Shown here: positions 26,458-35,515 of the stretch, piece by piece
Layout of the letters: each line of letters opens with the position of its first letter
Position numbering within the stretch: the stretch's first letter is position 1
From: Microbacterium murale
GTDB taxonomy: Bacteria > Actinomycetota > Actinomycetes > Actinomycetales > Microbacteriaceae
Direction of reading: 5' to 3'
NCBI RefSeq assembly: GCF_014635185.1
Contig: NZ_BMCM01000001.1
Location: forward strand, 372,001-436,000
Length of the DNA: 64,000 nucleotides
Notes under the pieces: generated by a model
Seen by the model: the letters and a program-made list of their open reading frames with translations, nothing else
Told to the model about the DNA's origin: nothing
Database searches by the model: none
Position numbers and translations under genes: made by a program

Positions 26458-27033
26458 TCAGCGAGGCTGACGCGGGTCCCGCAAGGCGGACATCGCCGCA
26501 ACCAGACTCTCGTGGATGTACTCGAGTTCGGGAGAGGAGAAGTCCGACCAGTCCTCCGCACCCGCTGCCCCGTCAGCGCCATCTGCTTCCCAGTCTGCAC
26601 CGCCTTCGGCATCCGATTCCGCTGACCACTCACTCGCTGCTTGCGGCTCATGCCGGTACACCCACCACAGATTCCCGGACGGATCGGAGAAGCGTGAGAA
26701 GGTGTCGCCGAAGAAATCGGTGGGGCGGGTCACGATGCGCGCTCCCAGGCGCTGTGCTCGTTCGAGCGTCGCCTCCACATCGTCGACGTACACCTGAACG
26801 AACCCAGGGGTGAAGGGCCAGTCCGGCTTGCGGTCGGCGATCGTGATGACGGAGTCTCCGATGCGCAGTTCGGAGTGCAGGATGAGGCCGTCGGTATCGA
26901 GAGTACGTGCCTCCGCAACATCGACAGCACCGAAGACATCGATGAGGAATGCGATGATCCTTGCGGCGTCGTCAGTCATGAGGAATGGATTGATGGTGTT
27001 CGAACCTGCGGGTCGAGCGGGCACAGAGGTCAT
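26458..27033 (-). CDS. VOC-family protein (PhnB-like) with acidic C-terminal tail
   Basis: A 191-residue protein. The N-terminal ~130 residues form one VOC domain (NPFLMTDDAARIIAFLIDVF ~15; FVQVYVDDVEATLERAQRLG ~85; FSDPSGNLWWVYRHEP ~118). The C-terminal ~60 residues are a low-complexity acidic tail rich in Ala, Glu, Asp and Trp. PhnB-like VOC proteins of this type have no fixed function. The ATG at 27033 is preceded by AAAGGA. It lies between the kinase operon and the ABC importer with no evident link to either. Confidence 0.8.
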   Translation of the reverse strand: MTSVPARPAGSNTINPFLMTDDAARIIAFLIDVFGAVDVAEARTLDTDGLILHSELRIGDSVITIADRKPDWPFTPGFVQVYVDDVEATLERAQRLGARIVTRPTDFFGDTFSRFSDPSGNLWWVYRHEPQAASEWSAESDAEGGADWEADGADGAAGAEDWSDFSSPELEYIHESLVAAMSALRDPRQPR

Positions 27034-27114
27034 GATCGTCCTTTCGTCGCGGTCATCATCCCAGCCCATCAGGACATGTGGTGTCCTCGATCGAGAAGGC
27101 TTTTCGACGAAGAA

Positions 27115-27144
27115 GCGGCCCCTCACCCGAAGGTGAGAGGCCGC
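27115..27144 (-). terminator. intrinsic terminator of the Rbs-type ABC operon
   Basis: On the minus strand a 13-bp GC-rich stem (GCGGCCTCTCACC / GGTGAGGGGCCGC, one T-G pair) closes on a TTCG tetraloop and is followed by CTTCTTCGTC. It begins 16 bp after the stop of the binding-protein gene. The UUCG tetraloop and stem length make it a convincing terminator. Confidence 0.85.
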
Positions 27145-27159
27145 CCGTGACGCGTCAGA

Positions 27160-28161
27160 TCACTCGTAGAGGACCGCTGCGATGTCCTCGTCTTCGATGT
27201 TCTTGGCGTCGTACCAGTACGAGCCGGTGTCGTAGAACTCCTCGACCGAGTCGCCGTTGGCCGCGTCGTATGCGGCCTGGACAACCTGCTCGCCGATGCC
27301 GATCGGGTCCTGCGTGATGGCGCCGGCCATGGTGCCGTCCTTGATCGCGTTGATCTGCGCGGCACCCGAGTCGAACCCGATGATGGTGATCTTGCCCTTT
27401 TCGAGGTTCAGCTCGTTGACGGCGTTCACGACGCCGATGGCCGAGCCCTCGTTGGTGCCGTAGATGCCCTTGAGGTCGGGGTGAGCGGCGATCATGGCCT
27501 TCGCGATGTCAGCCGACTTCAGGTGGTCGCCGTCGCCGTACTGGATGTCGACGATCTCGATGTCGGGGTAGTCCGCCTCGATCTTGTCGACGAAGCCGTC
27601 ACGACGCTCGACACCGGTGGAGTTGATCTGCGAGTGACCGACGATGGCCACCTCGCCCTCTCCGCCGATGAGCTCTGCCATGTGCTCGGCTGCCAGGGCT
27701 CCGGCGACCTTGCTGTCGGTGGCCGAGAGGCTCAGGCCCACGTCGCCGTTGCACGGTGCGTCGAAGTAGACGACCGGGATGTCCTTCGACTTCGCCTGCT
27801 CGAGCGGGGCGACGCACGCCTCGGGGTCGAGGGCGGCGTAGGCGATGGCATCCGGGTTCTTGTCGATCGCCGCGGTGAGCATCTCGAGCTGCTGCGCGAT
27901 CTCGGTCTCGGCAGCAGGGCCCTCGAACGTGATCTTCACGCCCAGCTCTTCGGCCTTCTGCTCGGCGCCCTTCTTGACGGCCTGCCAGAACTGGTGCTGG
28001 AAGCCCTTCGAGACGAGGGCGATGTACATCTCGCCGTCGCCGCTGCCGCCGTCTGTGCCGCCACCCTCTTCGATGACGTCACCGCCGCCGGCGCAGCCGG
28101 CCATGACGAGAGCGGATGCGGCCACGAGTGCCGCGAATGCGGTCTTCTTGCCAAATCGCAT
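27160..28161 (-). CDS. sugar ABC importer substrate-binding lipoprotein (RbsB-like)
   Basis: A 333-residue periplasmic-binding-fold (family 4) protein. The signal peptide ends in a lipobox MAGCAGGG (~21-28), then a Gly-rich linker, then MYIALVSKGFQHQFWQAVKK and IKDGTMAGAITQDPIGIG, typical of RbsB-like receptors. The ATG at 28161 (MRFGKK) is chosen because GGAG lies 8 nt upstream; an in-frame ATG at 28173 has no such site. The operon order is ATPase, permease, receptor. The operator-like site in the shared promoter suggests it belongs to the L-fucose regulon, so L-fucose is the proposed ligand (inferred). Confidence 0.9.
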   Translation of the reverse strand: MRFGKKTAFAALVAASALVMAGCAGGGDVIEEGGGTDGGSGDGEMYIALVSKGFQHQFWQAVKKGAEQKAEELGVKITFEGPAAETEIAQQLEMLTAAIDKNPDAIAYAALDPEACVAPLEQAKSKDIPVVYFDAPCNGDVGLSLSATDSKVAGALAAEHMAELIGGEGEVAIVGHSQINSTGVERRDGFVDKIEADYPDIEIVDIQYGDGDHLKSADIAKAMIAAHPDLKGIYGTNEGSAIGVVNAVNELNLEKGKITIIGFDSGAAQINAIKDGTMAGAITQDPIGIGEQVVQAAYDAANGDSVEEFYDTGSYWYDAKNIEDEDIAAVLYE

Positions 28162-28226
28162 TGGAAACTCCATTGTTCTGTGTGTGCCGGACAAGCCGGC
28201 GCTGTGGTGGACAGGGAAGGAAACGA

Positions 28227-29258
28227 TCAGGTTCGCTGGCGGTTGCGCAGCGAGTCGAGGAACACGGCCAGCAGCACGACCACGCCGACGACGACGTTCT
28301 GCCACTCGGTCTGGATGGACAGGATGCGCAGGCCGTTGACGAGCACGCTCATGATGAGCGCGCCGATCACTGTGCCGAGGATCGACCCACGACCGCCGAG
28401 CAGAGACGTGCCGCCGATGATGACCGCGGCGATCGCCTGCAGCTCGTAGCCGGTGCCGATCTGCGGCTGCGCGGAATCGAGGCGGGAGGCGATGATGATG
28501 CCCGCGATGCCGGTGAAGGCGCCGGCGAACATGTAGATGAGGATCGTCCAGCGGCGGGTGTTGACACCCGACAGGCGCGTCGCCTCCTCGTTCGAGCCGA
28601 TCGCGAACGTGTAGCGACCGAGCAGCGTCTTCGACAGCACGATGGCGGCGATGATCGCGAGCACGGCCGTGATGAGGACCGCATTCGGGATGCCGGGGAT
28701 CAGCACGCCGAGCGCGATCTTCTTGAAGTCCGGCGCGGACGTCGAGAAGTAGATCGGTGCGACGCCGGAGATGACCAGTGCGAGGCCGCCGGCGATCATC
28801 ATCATGGCGAGCGTGGCGATGAACGGGGGCAGGCGCAGGAACGTGACGTTGAGACCGTTGATCAGTCCCATCAGCACGCCGGTCGCGATGCCGCCGAGGA
28901 TGCCGACCCACACTGGCAGGCCCATGTTCGTGACGAACACACCCGTCATGACGGCGCACAGCGCCATTCCGGTTCCCAGTGACAGGTCGATGCCACCGGT
29001 GATGATCACGAAGGTCGTGCCGAGGGCGAGGATGCCGATCACCGCTGTCGACAGCAGCACGGTGGCGATGTTGCTGAAGGTGAAGAAGTTCGGGCTGGCG
29101 ATCGAGAAGAAGATCAGCAGGACGACGAGCGTCCCGAACGCGAGCGACTGCTGAACCTGACGCTTCAGGAAGCCGGCGACGTCACGTCTGTCGGTGTCTT
29201 CGTTCACGGCCTGCTGGATGACGGTCGTCGTCTCTCCGGACTGCTGTGGGGTGCTCAT
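28227..29258 (-). CDS. sugar ABC importer permease (RbsC-like)
   Basis: A 343-residue BPD_transp_2-family permease with about ten membrane helices. Typical features are TFVIITGGIDLSLGTGMALC (~83-102), SNEEATRLSGVNTRR (~215) and GGTSLLGGRGSILGTVIGAL (~285-304). It forms the channel with the adjacent ATPase and binding protein. The start overlaps the ATPase stop by one base (TGATG). A soluble N-terminal ~35 residues precede the first helix. Confidence 0.93.
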   Translation of the reverse strand: MSTPQQSGETTTVIQQAVNEDTDRRDVAGFLKRQVQQSLAFGTLVVLLIFFSIASPNFFTFSNIATVLLSTAVIGILALGTTFVIITGGIDLSLGTGMALCAVMTGVFVTNMGLPVWVGILGGIATGVLMGLINGLNVTFLRLPPFIATLAMMMIAGGLALVISGVAPIYFSTSAPDFKKIALGVLIPGIPNAVLITAVLAIIAAIVLSKTLLGRYTFAIGSNEEATRLSGVNTRRWTILIYMFAGAFTGIAGIIIASRLDSAQPQIGTGYELQAIAAVIIGGTSLLGGRGSILGTVIGALIMSVLVNGLRILSIQTEWQNVVVGVVVLLAVFLDSLRNRQRT

Positions 29259-30760
29259 CAGTCTTCCTCCCCGTGGGCTGCGAGTTGCATGATCTTCTCC
29301 TGGCTGGCTTCTTCGTTGCGGAGGGTTCCGGTGATCCGGCCGTTCGCGAACACCGCGATGCGGTTCGCGACACGCAGGATCTCGGGGAGCTCCGACGAGA
29401 TGACGATGATGGATTTTCCGGCGTCAGCGAGCTGCTGCATGAGCCGGTAGATCTCTTCCTTCGCGCCGACGTCGATCCCTCGGGTCGGCTCGTCGAAGAT
29501 GAGGATCTCGCAGTCGCGCATCAGCCAGCGGGCGATGACGACCTTCTGCTGGTTGCCTCCGGAGAGCAGCTTGACGATCTGGTTCACCGACGGAGTCTTG
29601 ACGCGCAGCTGCTGCACGTACTGCTTGGTCTGGTTCTTGGCCTTGCCGTCGCCCATCCAGCCGAGCGCGCCCGCATAGTTGCTGAGCGAGGCGAGGACGG
29701 TGTTGAACGTGACATCCTGCTCGAGCATGAGACCGAGCTGCTTGCGATCCTCGGAGAGGTAGCCGACGCCGCGGCGCACGGCATCCTCGGGCTGGTGGAT
29801 CTTCGCATCGCGGCCGTTGATCCTGATCGTCCCGGCGCTGCGCGGGTCCGCGCCGATGACCGCACGGGCGGTCTCGGTGCGACCGGCGCCCATGAGGCCG
29901 GCGAAGCCGAGGATCTCGCCCCTGTGCAGTTGGAACGACACGTCCTTCAGGAGCGTCTTCGTCGACAGGTTCGCGACATCGAGCACGATCGGCTCGTCCT
30001 GGTGCTCGCGGGCCGACGGGCGCGTTCCCTCGTCGATGACCCGGCCGACCATCATCTCGATGATCTTCGGGACGCTGATCTCGCTCTTCTCCAATGATCC
30101 GATGTAATGGCCGTCACGGAGCACGCTCACCCGATCGGCGAGCCTGCGCAGCTCGTCCATGCGGTGGGAGATGTAGACGATGCCGGTGCCGTCGGCCTTG
30201 AGCTGCTCGATGAGCGTGAACAGCGTCTCTGTCTCGCTGTCGGTGAGCGCCGAAGTCGGCTCATCCATGATGAGCACCTTCGCATTGAACGACAGCGCCT
30301 TCGCGATCTCGACCATCTGCTGTTCGGCGACGGTGAGCTCGCCGACCTTCTGACGCGGATCGAGGCGGATGTTCAGGCGCTTCAGCAGCTCAGCGGTCTG
30401 GCGGTTGAGCCGTCGTTCGGAGAGAAGTCCCGCCGAGGTGGGCTCACGGCCGATGTAGATGTTCTGCGCGACGGTGAGGTCGGGCATGAGGTTGAGCTCC
30501 TGGTGGATGATCGTGACGCCGAGCTGCTGCGCCTGCAGAGGGCTGGTCAGCTCGACCTGCTGCCCCTCGAACGTGATCGTGCCCTCGTCGCGCGTGTAGA
30601 TCCCGGAGAGGATCTTCATGAGCGTCGACTTGCCCGCGCCGTTCTCGCCGACGAGAACCAGCACTTCGCCCGCGTGCACTTCGAGGTGCACATCCTTGAG
30701 TGCCTGCACGCCAGGGAAACCCTTGCTGATGCCTTCCACCCGGAGGATGGGATCGCTCAT
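29258..30760 (-). CDS. sugar ABC importer ATPase with two nucleotide-binding domains (RbsA-like)
   Basis: A 500-residue protein with duplicated ABC domains. Domain 1: Walker A GENGAGKST (~37-45), signature VAEQQMVEIAKAL (~143), Walker B VLIMDEPTSAL (~160). Domain 2: degenerate Walker A GLMGAGRTE (~285), signature LSGGNQQKV (~398) and ILIFDEPTRGID (~420). This asymmetry is standard for RbsA/XylG proteins. ATG at 30760 follows GGAGCAGGTGAG. First gene of the importer operon; the upstream gap of 193 bp is shared with a divergent isomerase gene and holds sites of both regulons. Confidence 0.95.
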   Translation of the reverse strand: MSDPILRVEGISKGFPGVQALKDVHLEVHAGEVLVLVGENGAGKSTLMKILSGIYTRDEGTITFEGQQVELTSPLQAQQLGVTIIHQELNLMPDLTVAQNIYIGREPTSAGLLSERRLNRQTAELLKRLNIRLDPRQKVGELTVAEQQMVEIAKALSFNAKVLIMDEPTSALTDSETETLFTLIEQLKADGTGIVYISHRMDELRRLADRVSVLRDGHYIGSLEKSEISVPKIIEMMVGRVIDEGTRPSAREHQDEPIVLDVANLSTKTLLKDVSFQLHRGEILGFAGLMGAGRTETARAVIGADPRSAGTIRINGRDAKIHQPEDAVRRGVGYLSEDRKQLGLMLEQDVTFNTVLASLSNYAGALGWMGDGKAKNQTKQYVQQLRVKTPSVNQIVKLLSGGNQQKVVIARWLMRDCEILIFDEPTRGIDVGAKEEIYRLMQQLADAGKSIIVISSELPEILRVANRIAVFANGRITGTLRNEEASQEKIMQLAAHGEED

Positions 30761-30814
30761 GTGCTCACCTGCTCCCTTGAAGGTCGTACTCGGTTCCACC
30801 ATGGAATCCATTTC

Positions 30815-30830
30815 AAACATCGGATCAATT
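30815..30830. promoter_or_regulatory. candidate operator of the FCD-type (L-fucose) GntR regulator
   Basis: AAACATCGGATCAATT, 55 bp upstream of the importer ATPase start. It shares ACATC-S-GATCAAT with the site at 37271-37285 and AAACATCGGAT with the site at 34584-34596, both in divergent promoters of L-fucose genes. The link makes the importer a probable member of that regulon. Confidence 0.55.
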
Positions 30831-30897
30831 GTGCATGTCGGACCGCATCTGCACAAGTTGTATCTAAATGTACCTAACCCGATCCCATCATGGTAGA

Positions 30898-30912
30898 CCT
30901 GTAATAACAACT
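30898..30912. promoter_or_regulatory. HutC-type regulon operator upstream of the epimerase-like gene
   Basis: CCTGTAATAACAACT; its reverse complement AGTTGTTATTACAGG matches the tandem sites at 21897-21926 in 12 of 15 positions and keeps the GT and ACAGG half-site blocks. It lies 41 bp upstream of the start at 30954. Confidence 0.55.
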
Positions 30913-30953
30913 TCGTCACGGATTTGCGCGAACGCGCAGCGAAAGGGAACGAC

Positions 30954-31826
30954 ATGCTCATCGGCGCGCACGGACTGGTCTTCACCGGCACCTTCGACGA
31001 GGCGGGCCTGCGACGCGCCATCGAGGGCACGAAACACGCGGGATTCGACCTGATCGAAATCCCGCTGATGGATGCCGCGGGCTTCGACTCGGCTCTCGCC
31101 GGCCGGATGCTGCGCGACAACGATCTCGCCGTGACAGCATCCCTCGGCCTCACAGCGGCGACCGACCTCACCAGTGAGGACCCGGCGGTCGTCGCAGCCG
31201 GAGTCTCGATGCTGGAGCGCTGCCTGGATCACGTCGCGACGATGGGCGGCGACGTGCTGTGCGGCGTGATCTATTCGGCGATGGGCAAGTACATGACGCC
31301 GCCGACGGCGAAGGGCACCGAGAACAGTCAGCACGCGATCTCCGCTCTCGCGGCGAAAGCGGCGGAGCGCGGCATCCGCCTCTCGCTCGAGGTCGTGAAC
31401 CGCTACGAGTCGAACGTCTTCAACACCGGCAGGGGCGCGCTCGGCTACCTCGACGGCGTCGACGGGGATGTCAGCGTGCACCTGGACACGTACCACATGA
31501 ACATCGAGGAGTCGGATTTCTTCCAGCCCGTGCGCGACGCCTCCAAAGCCGGAAAGCTCGGCTACGTGCACATCGGCGACAGCCACCGCGGTTACCTCGG
31601 CACCGGCACCGTCGACTTCGCGACCTTCTTCCGCGCGCTGCACGACGTCGCCTATGACGGACCGGTCGTGTTCGAGTCGTTCTCGTCGGCCGTGGTGAGC
31701 GCCGAGCTGAGCAACACGCTCGGGATCTGGCGCAACCTCTGGCAGGACTCGGATGACCTCGCCGCGCACGCGAACCGCTTCATCCGCGATGCGCTGCACG
31801 CCGTGAGGACGATCGACCTGCACTGA
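30954..31826 (+). CDS. sugar (phosphate) isomerase/epimerase, D-tagatose 3-epimerase-like
   Basis: A 290-residue TIM-barrel protein of the AP_endonuc_2 superfamily. It carries the metal and substrate residues known from D-tagatose/D-allulose 3-epimerases: Glu in SLEVVNRYESNVFNT (~145), Asp and His in VHLDTYHMNIEES (~178-181), His in YVHIGDSHRGYLGTG (~204), and a final Glu in PVVFESFSS (~240). It should epimerise a free or phosphorylated ketose at C3. GAAAGGGAAC precedes the ATG. A HutC-type site lies upstream, so it belongs functionally with the kinase and RbsK/RbsD genes and not with the fucose genes that physically flank it. Confidence 0.85.
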   Translation: MLIGAHGLVFTGTFDEAGLRRAIEGTKHAGFDLIEIPLMDAAGFDSALAGRMLRDNDLAVTASLGLTAATDLTSEDPAVVAAGVSMLERCLDHVATMGGDVLCGVIYSAMGKYMTPPTAKGTENSQHAISALAAKAAERGIRLSLEVVNRYESNVFNTGRGALGYLDGVDGDVSVHLDTYHMNIEESDFFQPVRDASKAGKLGYVHIGDSHRGYLGTGTVDFATFFRALHDVAYDGPVVFESFSSAVVSAELSNTLGIWRNLWQDSDDLAAHANRFIRDALHAVRTIDLH

Positions 31827-31830
31827 TCCC

Positions 31831-32250
31831 CTACGCAGAGGCGTGCCCCACGACGCCCTTGCGCAGCAGCGCATTGCCGTACTTGCGCGTCTCGCCGGTG
31901 CGCACCATGAGGTACGCCGGCTTCGCGACCTCGTAGTACGCGAAGCGCTCGACGAAACGAGTGGTCTCGGCGCTCACGCCTGCGGCGTCCATGAGCTCGC
32001 GCTGCACGTCGAGCACCTCGCCGTCGGCGGATTCCATCAGGTCGAGCCCTGGCGCATCGTCGAGCGGGATCACCGTGCGGATCGCGGCCAGCACCTCGGG
32101 CGTCGTCGTGCCGGGCAGGTCGACCACGCGTTCGCCGAGACCCCAGGCGGGGAAATGCGCGTCGGCGATCACGACGGCATCCGAATGCCCCATCCGGTCC
32201 AGATGCAGCAGCAGCTCACCTGTGAGCAGCGGGTGGATTCCTTCGAGCAT
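31831..32250 (-). CDS. fucU: L-fucose mutarotase (RbsD/FucU family)
   Basis: A 139-residue RbsD/FucU-fold protein. It begins MLEGIHPLLTGELLLHLDRM, with the catalytic-type GHSDAVVIADAHFP (~21-34) and the C-terminal RKYGNALLRKGVVG typical of FucU. It interconverts L-fucose anomers. The start at 32250 is chosen from family alignment; upstream extensions run antiparallel to nothing recognisable. It is downstream of the aldo/keto reductase and fuconate dehydratase genes on the same strand, so it completes the first step of that operon. Confidence 0.88.
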   Translation of the reverse strand: MLEGIHPLLTGELLLHLDRMGHSDAVVIADAHFPAWGLGERVVDLPGTTTPEVLAAIRTVIPLDDAPGLDLMESADGEVLDVQRELMDAAGVSAETTRFVERFAYYEVAKPAYLMVRTGETRKYGNALLRKGVVGHASA

Positions 32251-32284
32251 GTCTTGTCCTCGATCTCGGGTCAGGGCAACGTGT

Positions 32285-33247
32285 TCAGGCGGGGATGAGT
32301 CCGTCGGCGGCGAGCTCCGCCCAGAACTCGTCGGGGATCGTGAGCGCGGCGAGCGCGGCGTTCTGACGCACCTGCTGCGGGCGCGAGCTGCCGAGCACCA
32401 CCGACTTCGTCGCGGCATCGCGCAGCGGGAACTGGATCGCCGCCGCCGGCAGCGACACGTCGTGCGCGCCGCAGACGGCGACGATGCGCTGAAGCCGGTC
32501 CCAGATCTCGTCCGGAACGCCGCCGTATTCGTAGCGACCATCGCGTGTCGGCTCCGCCTTCGCGAGCAGGCCGGAGTTGAAGACGGATGCCGCGACCACA
32601 CCGGTGCCGCGCTCGTGGCACGCAGGCAGCACGTCGGCCGCCGCTGGCTGCTCGAGCAGGGTGTAGCGACCGGCGATCATGATGATGTCGAGGTCGGCCT
32701 CGCGCACCGATCGTGCCAGTGCCTCGGAGGTCATCGATCCGATGCCGATCGCCTGCACGCCCCCCTCGGAGCGGATCGCCTCGAGCGCAGGGAACGCCTC
32801 GGCGAGCGCGAGGTCGAGATCGTGGCGCTCCGGGTCGTGCAGGAAGACGAGGTCGATCCGGTCGAGTCCCAGCCGCTCGCGCGATTCGTCGAGAGAGGCA
32901 CGGATGCCGGCATCCGAGAAGTCCCACACGCGCTGCAGGTCGTCCGGCACGAAGAAGTCATGCGCGGTGTCGAGGCCGCCGTCGAAGTCGGGGTTCGGGC
33001 GCAGGAGCCTCCCGGCCTTGGTCGAGACGACGAACTCGTCACGCGGCTTGGTCTGCAGGAACGCGCCGAGGCGTCTCTCCGACAGCCCGAGTCCGTAGTG
33101 CGGCGCGGTGTCGTAATAGCGGACTCCGCTCTCCCACGCGGCATCCAGAACCGCCCATGCTTCGTCGTCGGAGAGCTCACGGAAGAGGTTCCCGACGTTC
33201 GCAGCGCCGTATCCGAGTGCCGGCAGCTGCAGGTCAGTCGATGACAT
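32285..33247 (-). CDS. aldo/keto reductase, probable L-fucose dehydrogenase
   Basis: A 320-residue aldo/keto reductase. The catalytic tetrad is visible: Asp and Tyr in [14 protein letters not shown] (~45-53), Lys in [12 protein letters not shown] (~76) and His in [11 protein letters not shown] (~135). It is closest to D-threo-aldose/L-fucose 1-dehydrogenases (opening [15 protein letters not shown]). It would oxidise L-fucose to L-fucono-lactone with NAD(P). It overlaps the end of the fuconate dehydratase gene by 14 bp and precedes fucU by 34 bp. Confidence 0.85.
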   Translation of the reverse strand: MSSTDLQLPALGYGAANVGNLFRELSDDEAWAVLDAAWESGVRYYDTAPHYGLGLSERRLGAFLQTKPRDEFVVSTKAGRLLRPNPDFDGGLDTAHDFFVPDDLQRVWDFSDAGIRASLDESRERLGLDRIDLVFLHDPERHDLDLALAEAFPALEAIRSEGGVQAIGIGSMTSEALARSVREADLDIIMIAGRYTLLEQPAAADVLPACHERGTGVVAASVFNSGLLAKAEPTRDGRYEYGGVPDEIWDRLQRIVAVCGAHDVSLPAAAIQFPLRDAATKSVVLGSSRPQQVRQNAALAALTIPDEFWAELAADGLIPA

Positions 33248-34529
33248 GCTCGCCCTTCCAGGTGTACTTCGCGATGCTCTCCGCCTTCATCTCCATGCTG
33301 ACACCTGGCGCGGTGGGCGGCATGTACGAGCCGCCCTGGATGTCGGTGGGCACGACGAAGTGCTCGTGCAGATGATCGACGAACTCGATCAGTCTCCCCT
33401 CAAGGGTGCCGGTCACGGCGACGAAGTCGAACATCGACAGGTGCTGCACGGCCTCGCAGAGCCCGACCCCGCCGGCGTGCGGGCAGACCGGGACGCCGAA
33501 CTTCGCGGCGAGCAGCAGATTGGCGATGTTCTCGTTGACCCCGGCCACGCGCACGGCGTCGATCTGCATGACCTCGATGGCGTTCGCCTGGAGCAGTTGT
33601 TTGAAGATCATCCGGTTCTGGGCGTGCTCGCCGGTCGCGACGCGGATGGGGGCGATGCCGCGGGCGATCTCGGCGTGACCGAGGATGTCGTCGGGGCTGG
33701 TGGGCTCCTCGACCCAGGCCGGGTTGAACTCGGCCAGCGCCTTCACCCACTCGATCGCCTCGGAGACCTCCCAGCGCTGGTTCGCGTCGATCGCGATCGG
33801 GAAGTCAGGTCCGACGACCTCGCGTGCCTTGCGGAAGCGGCGGATGTCGTCGTCGAGGTCTGCCCCGACCTTGAGCTTGATCTGGGTGAACCCGTCCGCG
33901 AGGGCCTCCAACGCGAGGCGTTCGAGCTTCTCGTCGGAGTAGCCGAGCCATCCGGGGCTCGTGGTGTAGCCCGGGTAGCCGGTGGCGAGCAGTTCGGCTT
34001 CGCGCTCATCCCTGCCGGCGACGCCTGCGCGCAGGATCTCGAGTGCGTCCTCGGGGGTGAGCGCATTGGTGAGGTAGCGGAAGTCGACCAGCGCGACGAG
34101 CTCCTCCGGCGTCATCCGGGCGAGCAGCTGCCAGAGCGGCAGGCCGGCGCGCTTGGCCTTGATGTCCCACAGCGCGTTCGTTACGGCGCCGATCGCCATG
34201 TGCATGACGCCCTTCTCAGGGCCGAGCCAACGCAACTGCGAGTCGCCGATGATCTCCCGGAACGTGGCGCCCATGTCGTCCAGCATCGGTTCGATCTCTC
34301 GACCGACCAGGTGTCCGGCGAGTGCATCGATCGCCGCGACCTGCACGTCGTTTCCTCGTCCGATCGTGAAGACGAACGCATGCCCCTCGACGCCGTCAGC
34401 AGCATCGGTGCGGATCACCGCGTACGCGGCCGAGTAGTCGGGGTCGGGGTTCATCGCGTCAGAGCCGTCCAGGCTCAGCGACGTGGGGAAGCGGATGTCG
34501 GTGGTCTCGAGTGCGGTGATGCGGCTCAC
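33234..34529 (-). CDS. L-fuconate dehydratase (enolase superfamily)
   Basis: A 431-residue mandelate-racemase-type enolase-superfamily protein, the size of L-fuconate dehydratases. Visible residues are the KxK base ([12 protein letters not shown], ~212-214), metal ligands Asp in [10 protein letters not shown] (~240) and Glu in VEEPTSPDD (~267), Glu in [10 protein letters not shown] (~295), and the C-terminal His in [11 protein letters not shown] (~345). It removes water from L-fuconate to give 2-keto-3-deoxy-L-fuconate. The start is the GTG at 34529 ([11 protein letters not shown]), preceded by GAGGAGAGG; an upstream in-frame ATG has no family similarity. Divergent from the FAH-hydrolase gene. 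Confidence 0.9.
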   Translation of the reverse strand: MSRITALETTDIRFPTSLSLDGSDAMNPDPDYSAAYAVIRTDAADGVEGHAFVFTIGRGNDVQVAAIDALAGHLVGREIEPMLDDMGATFREIIGDSQLRWLGPEKGVMHMAIGAVTNALWDIKAKRAGLPLWQLLARMTPEELVALVDFRYLTNALTPEDALEILRAGVAGRDEREAELLATGYPGYTTSPGWLGYSDEKLERLALEALADGFTQIKLKVGADLDDDIRRFRKAREVVGPDFPIAIDANQRWEVSEAIEWVKALAEFNPAWVEEPTSPDDILGHAEIARGIAPIRVATGEHAQNRMIFKQLLQANAIEVMQIDAVRVAGVNENIANLLLAAKFGVPVCPHAGGVGLCEAVQHLSMFDFVAVTGTLEGRLIEFVDHLHEHFVVPTDIQGGSYMPPTAPGVSMEMKAESIAKYTWKGEHVID

Positions 34530-34580
34530 GGGGAATCCTCTCCTCGTGCAGCACGAATATTCTGCACGGATCTCTTGGAG

Positions 34581-34600
34581 TGTAAACATCGGATGTCTAT
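34581..34600. promoter_or_regulatory. candidate operator in the divergent L-fucose promoter
   Basis: TGTAAACATCGGATGTCTAT; the core ACATC-G-GATGT (34586-34596) is a perfect dyad apart from its central base. It lies midway between the fuconate dehydratase start (34529) and the hydrolase start (34655), so it can control both. A second core, ACATCCGATGT, lies inside the hydrolase gene at 34739-34749. Confidence 0.6.
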
Positions 34601-34654
34601 ACTGTCAATCAGACGTGCCGCCGAACGGCGGCTTCCCCGAGAGGCTGGAGAACC

Positions 34655-35515
34655 ATGAAGTTCGCGCGGCTTGGCGCCCCTGGATCCGAGATTCCCGTCC
34701 TGGTCGACGGTGATCGACACTTCGACCTCAGGTCGGTGACATCCGATGTTGACGGTGATTTTCTCGCCGGCGACTTCCGCGAGCGCGTGGATGCGGCCCG
34801 CGCCGCGGGCGAGCTCCCGGAACTCGAGGGAGCAGCGGATCTTCGCATCGGCGCGCCGATCGCACGCCCGAGCGCCGTGATCTGCATCGGCATGAACTAC
34901 GCAGCTCACGCAGCGGAGTCCGGCTCTGAGCCGCCGAAGATTCCGATCATCTTCCTGAAGACGCCGAACACCGTCGTCGGCCCGAACGATGACGTCACGA
35001 TCCCCCGCGGCAGTGAGAAGACCGACTGGGAGGTCGAACTCGGCATCGTCATCGGCGCACGAGCGGCGTACCTCGACTCCCCCGATGAGGCCGACGCGCA
35101 CATCGCCGGCTATGTCGTGGCGAACGACGTCTCGGAGCGCGCCTTCCAGATCGAGGTCTCCGGCGGACAGTGGTCGAAGGGCAAGATCGCCCCCGGCTTC
35201 AACCCGACCGGCCCATGGCTGGTGACTCCTGACGAGGTCGACGTCGACGACCTCAACCTGAAGAGCTTCGTGAACGGCGAACCCCGTCAGGACTCGAACA
35301 CCAGCGACATGATCTTCGATGTGCGCACCATCGTGCACCATCTCTCGCAGTACGTCACGCTCGAACCGGGCGACCTCATCCTCACCGGCACCCCGCAGGG
35401 CGTGGCCCTGTCGGGCAAGTACCCGTACCTGAAGCCCGGCGATGTCGTCGAGATCTCCATCGACGGACTCGGACACCAGCGGCAGAACTTCGTGGCATGG
35501 GAGGCGACCCGATGA
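34655..35515 (+). CDS. FAH-family hydrolase, probable 2,4-diketo-3-deoxy-L-fuconate hydrolase
   Basis: A 286-residue fumarylacetoacetate-hydrolase-family protein. The catalytic domain opens ICIGMNYAAHAAESG (~74-88) with the active-site His. Metal acidic residues lie in DWEVELGIVIG (~125-135) and YVVANDVSERAFQ (~155-167); the C-terminal LEPGDLILTGTPQGV is the family signature. In the non-phosphorylating L-fucose pathway this family splits 2,4-diketo-3-deoxy-L-fuconate to pyruvate and L-lactate. Overlaps the SDR gene by 4 bp. Confidence 0.88.
   Translation: MKFARLGAPGSEIPVLVDGDRHFDLRSVTSDVDGDFLAGDFRERVDAARAAGELPELEGAADLRIGAPIARPSAVICIGMNYAAHAAESGSEPPKIPIIFLKTPNTVVGPNDDVTIPRGSEKTDWEVELGIVIGARAAYLDSPDEADAHIAGYVVANDVSERAFQIEVSGGQWSKGKIAPGFNPTGPWLVTPDEVDVDDLNLKSFVNGEPRQDSNTSDMIFDVRTIVHHLSQYVTLEPGDLILTGTPQGVALSGKYPYLKPGDVVEISIDGLGHQRQNFVAWEATR

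Noticed and set aside
28173-28959. Apparent N-terminal extension of the RbsB-like receptor
   Set aside because: The receptor has its own signal peptide, lipobox and ribosome binding site at 28161; the extension is out of frame with, and covered by, the permease gene.
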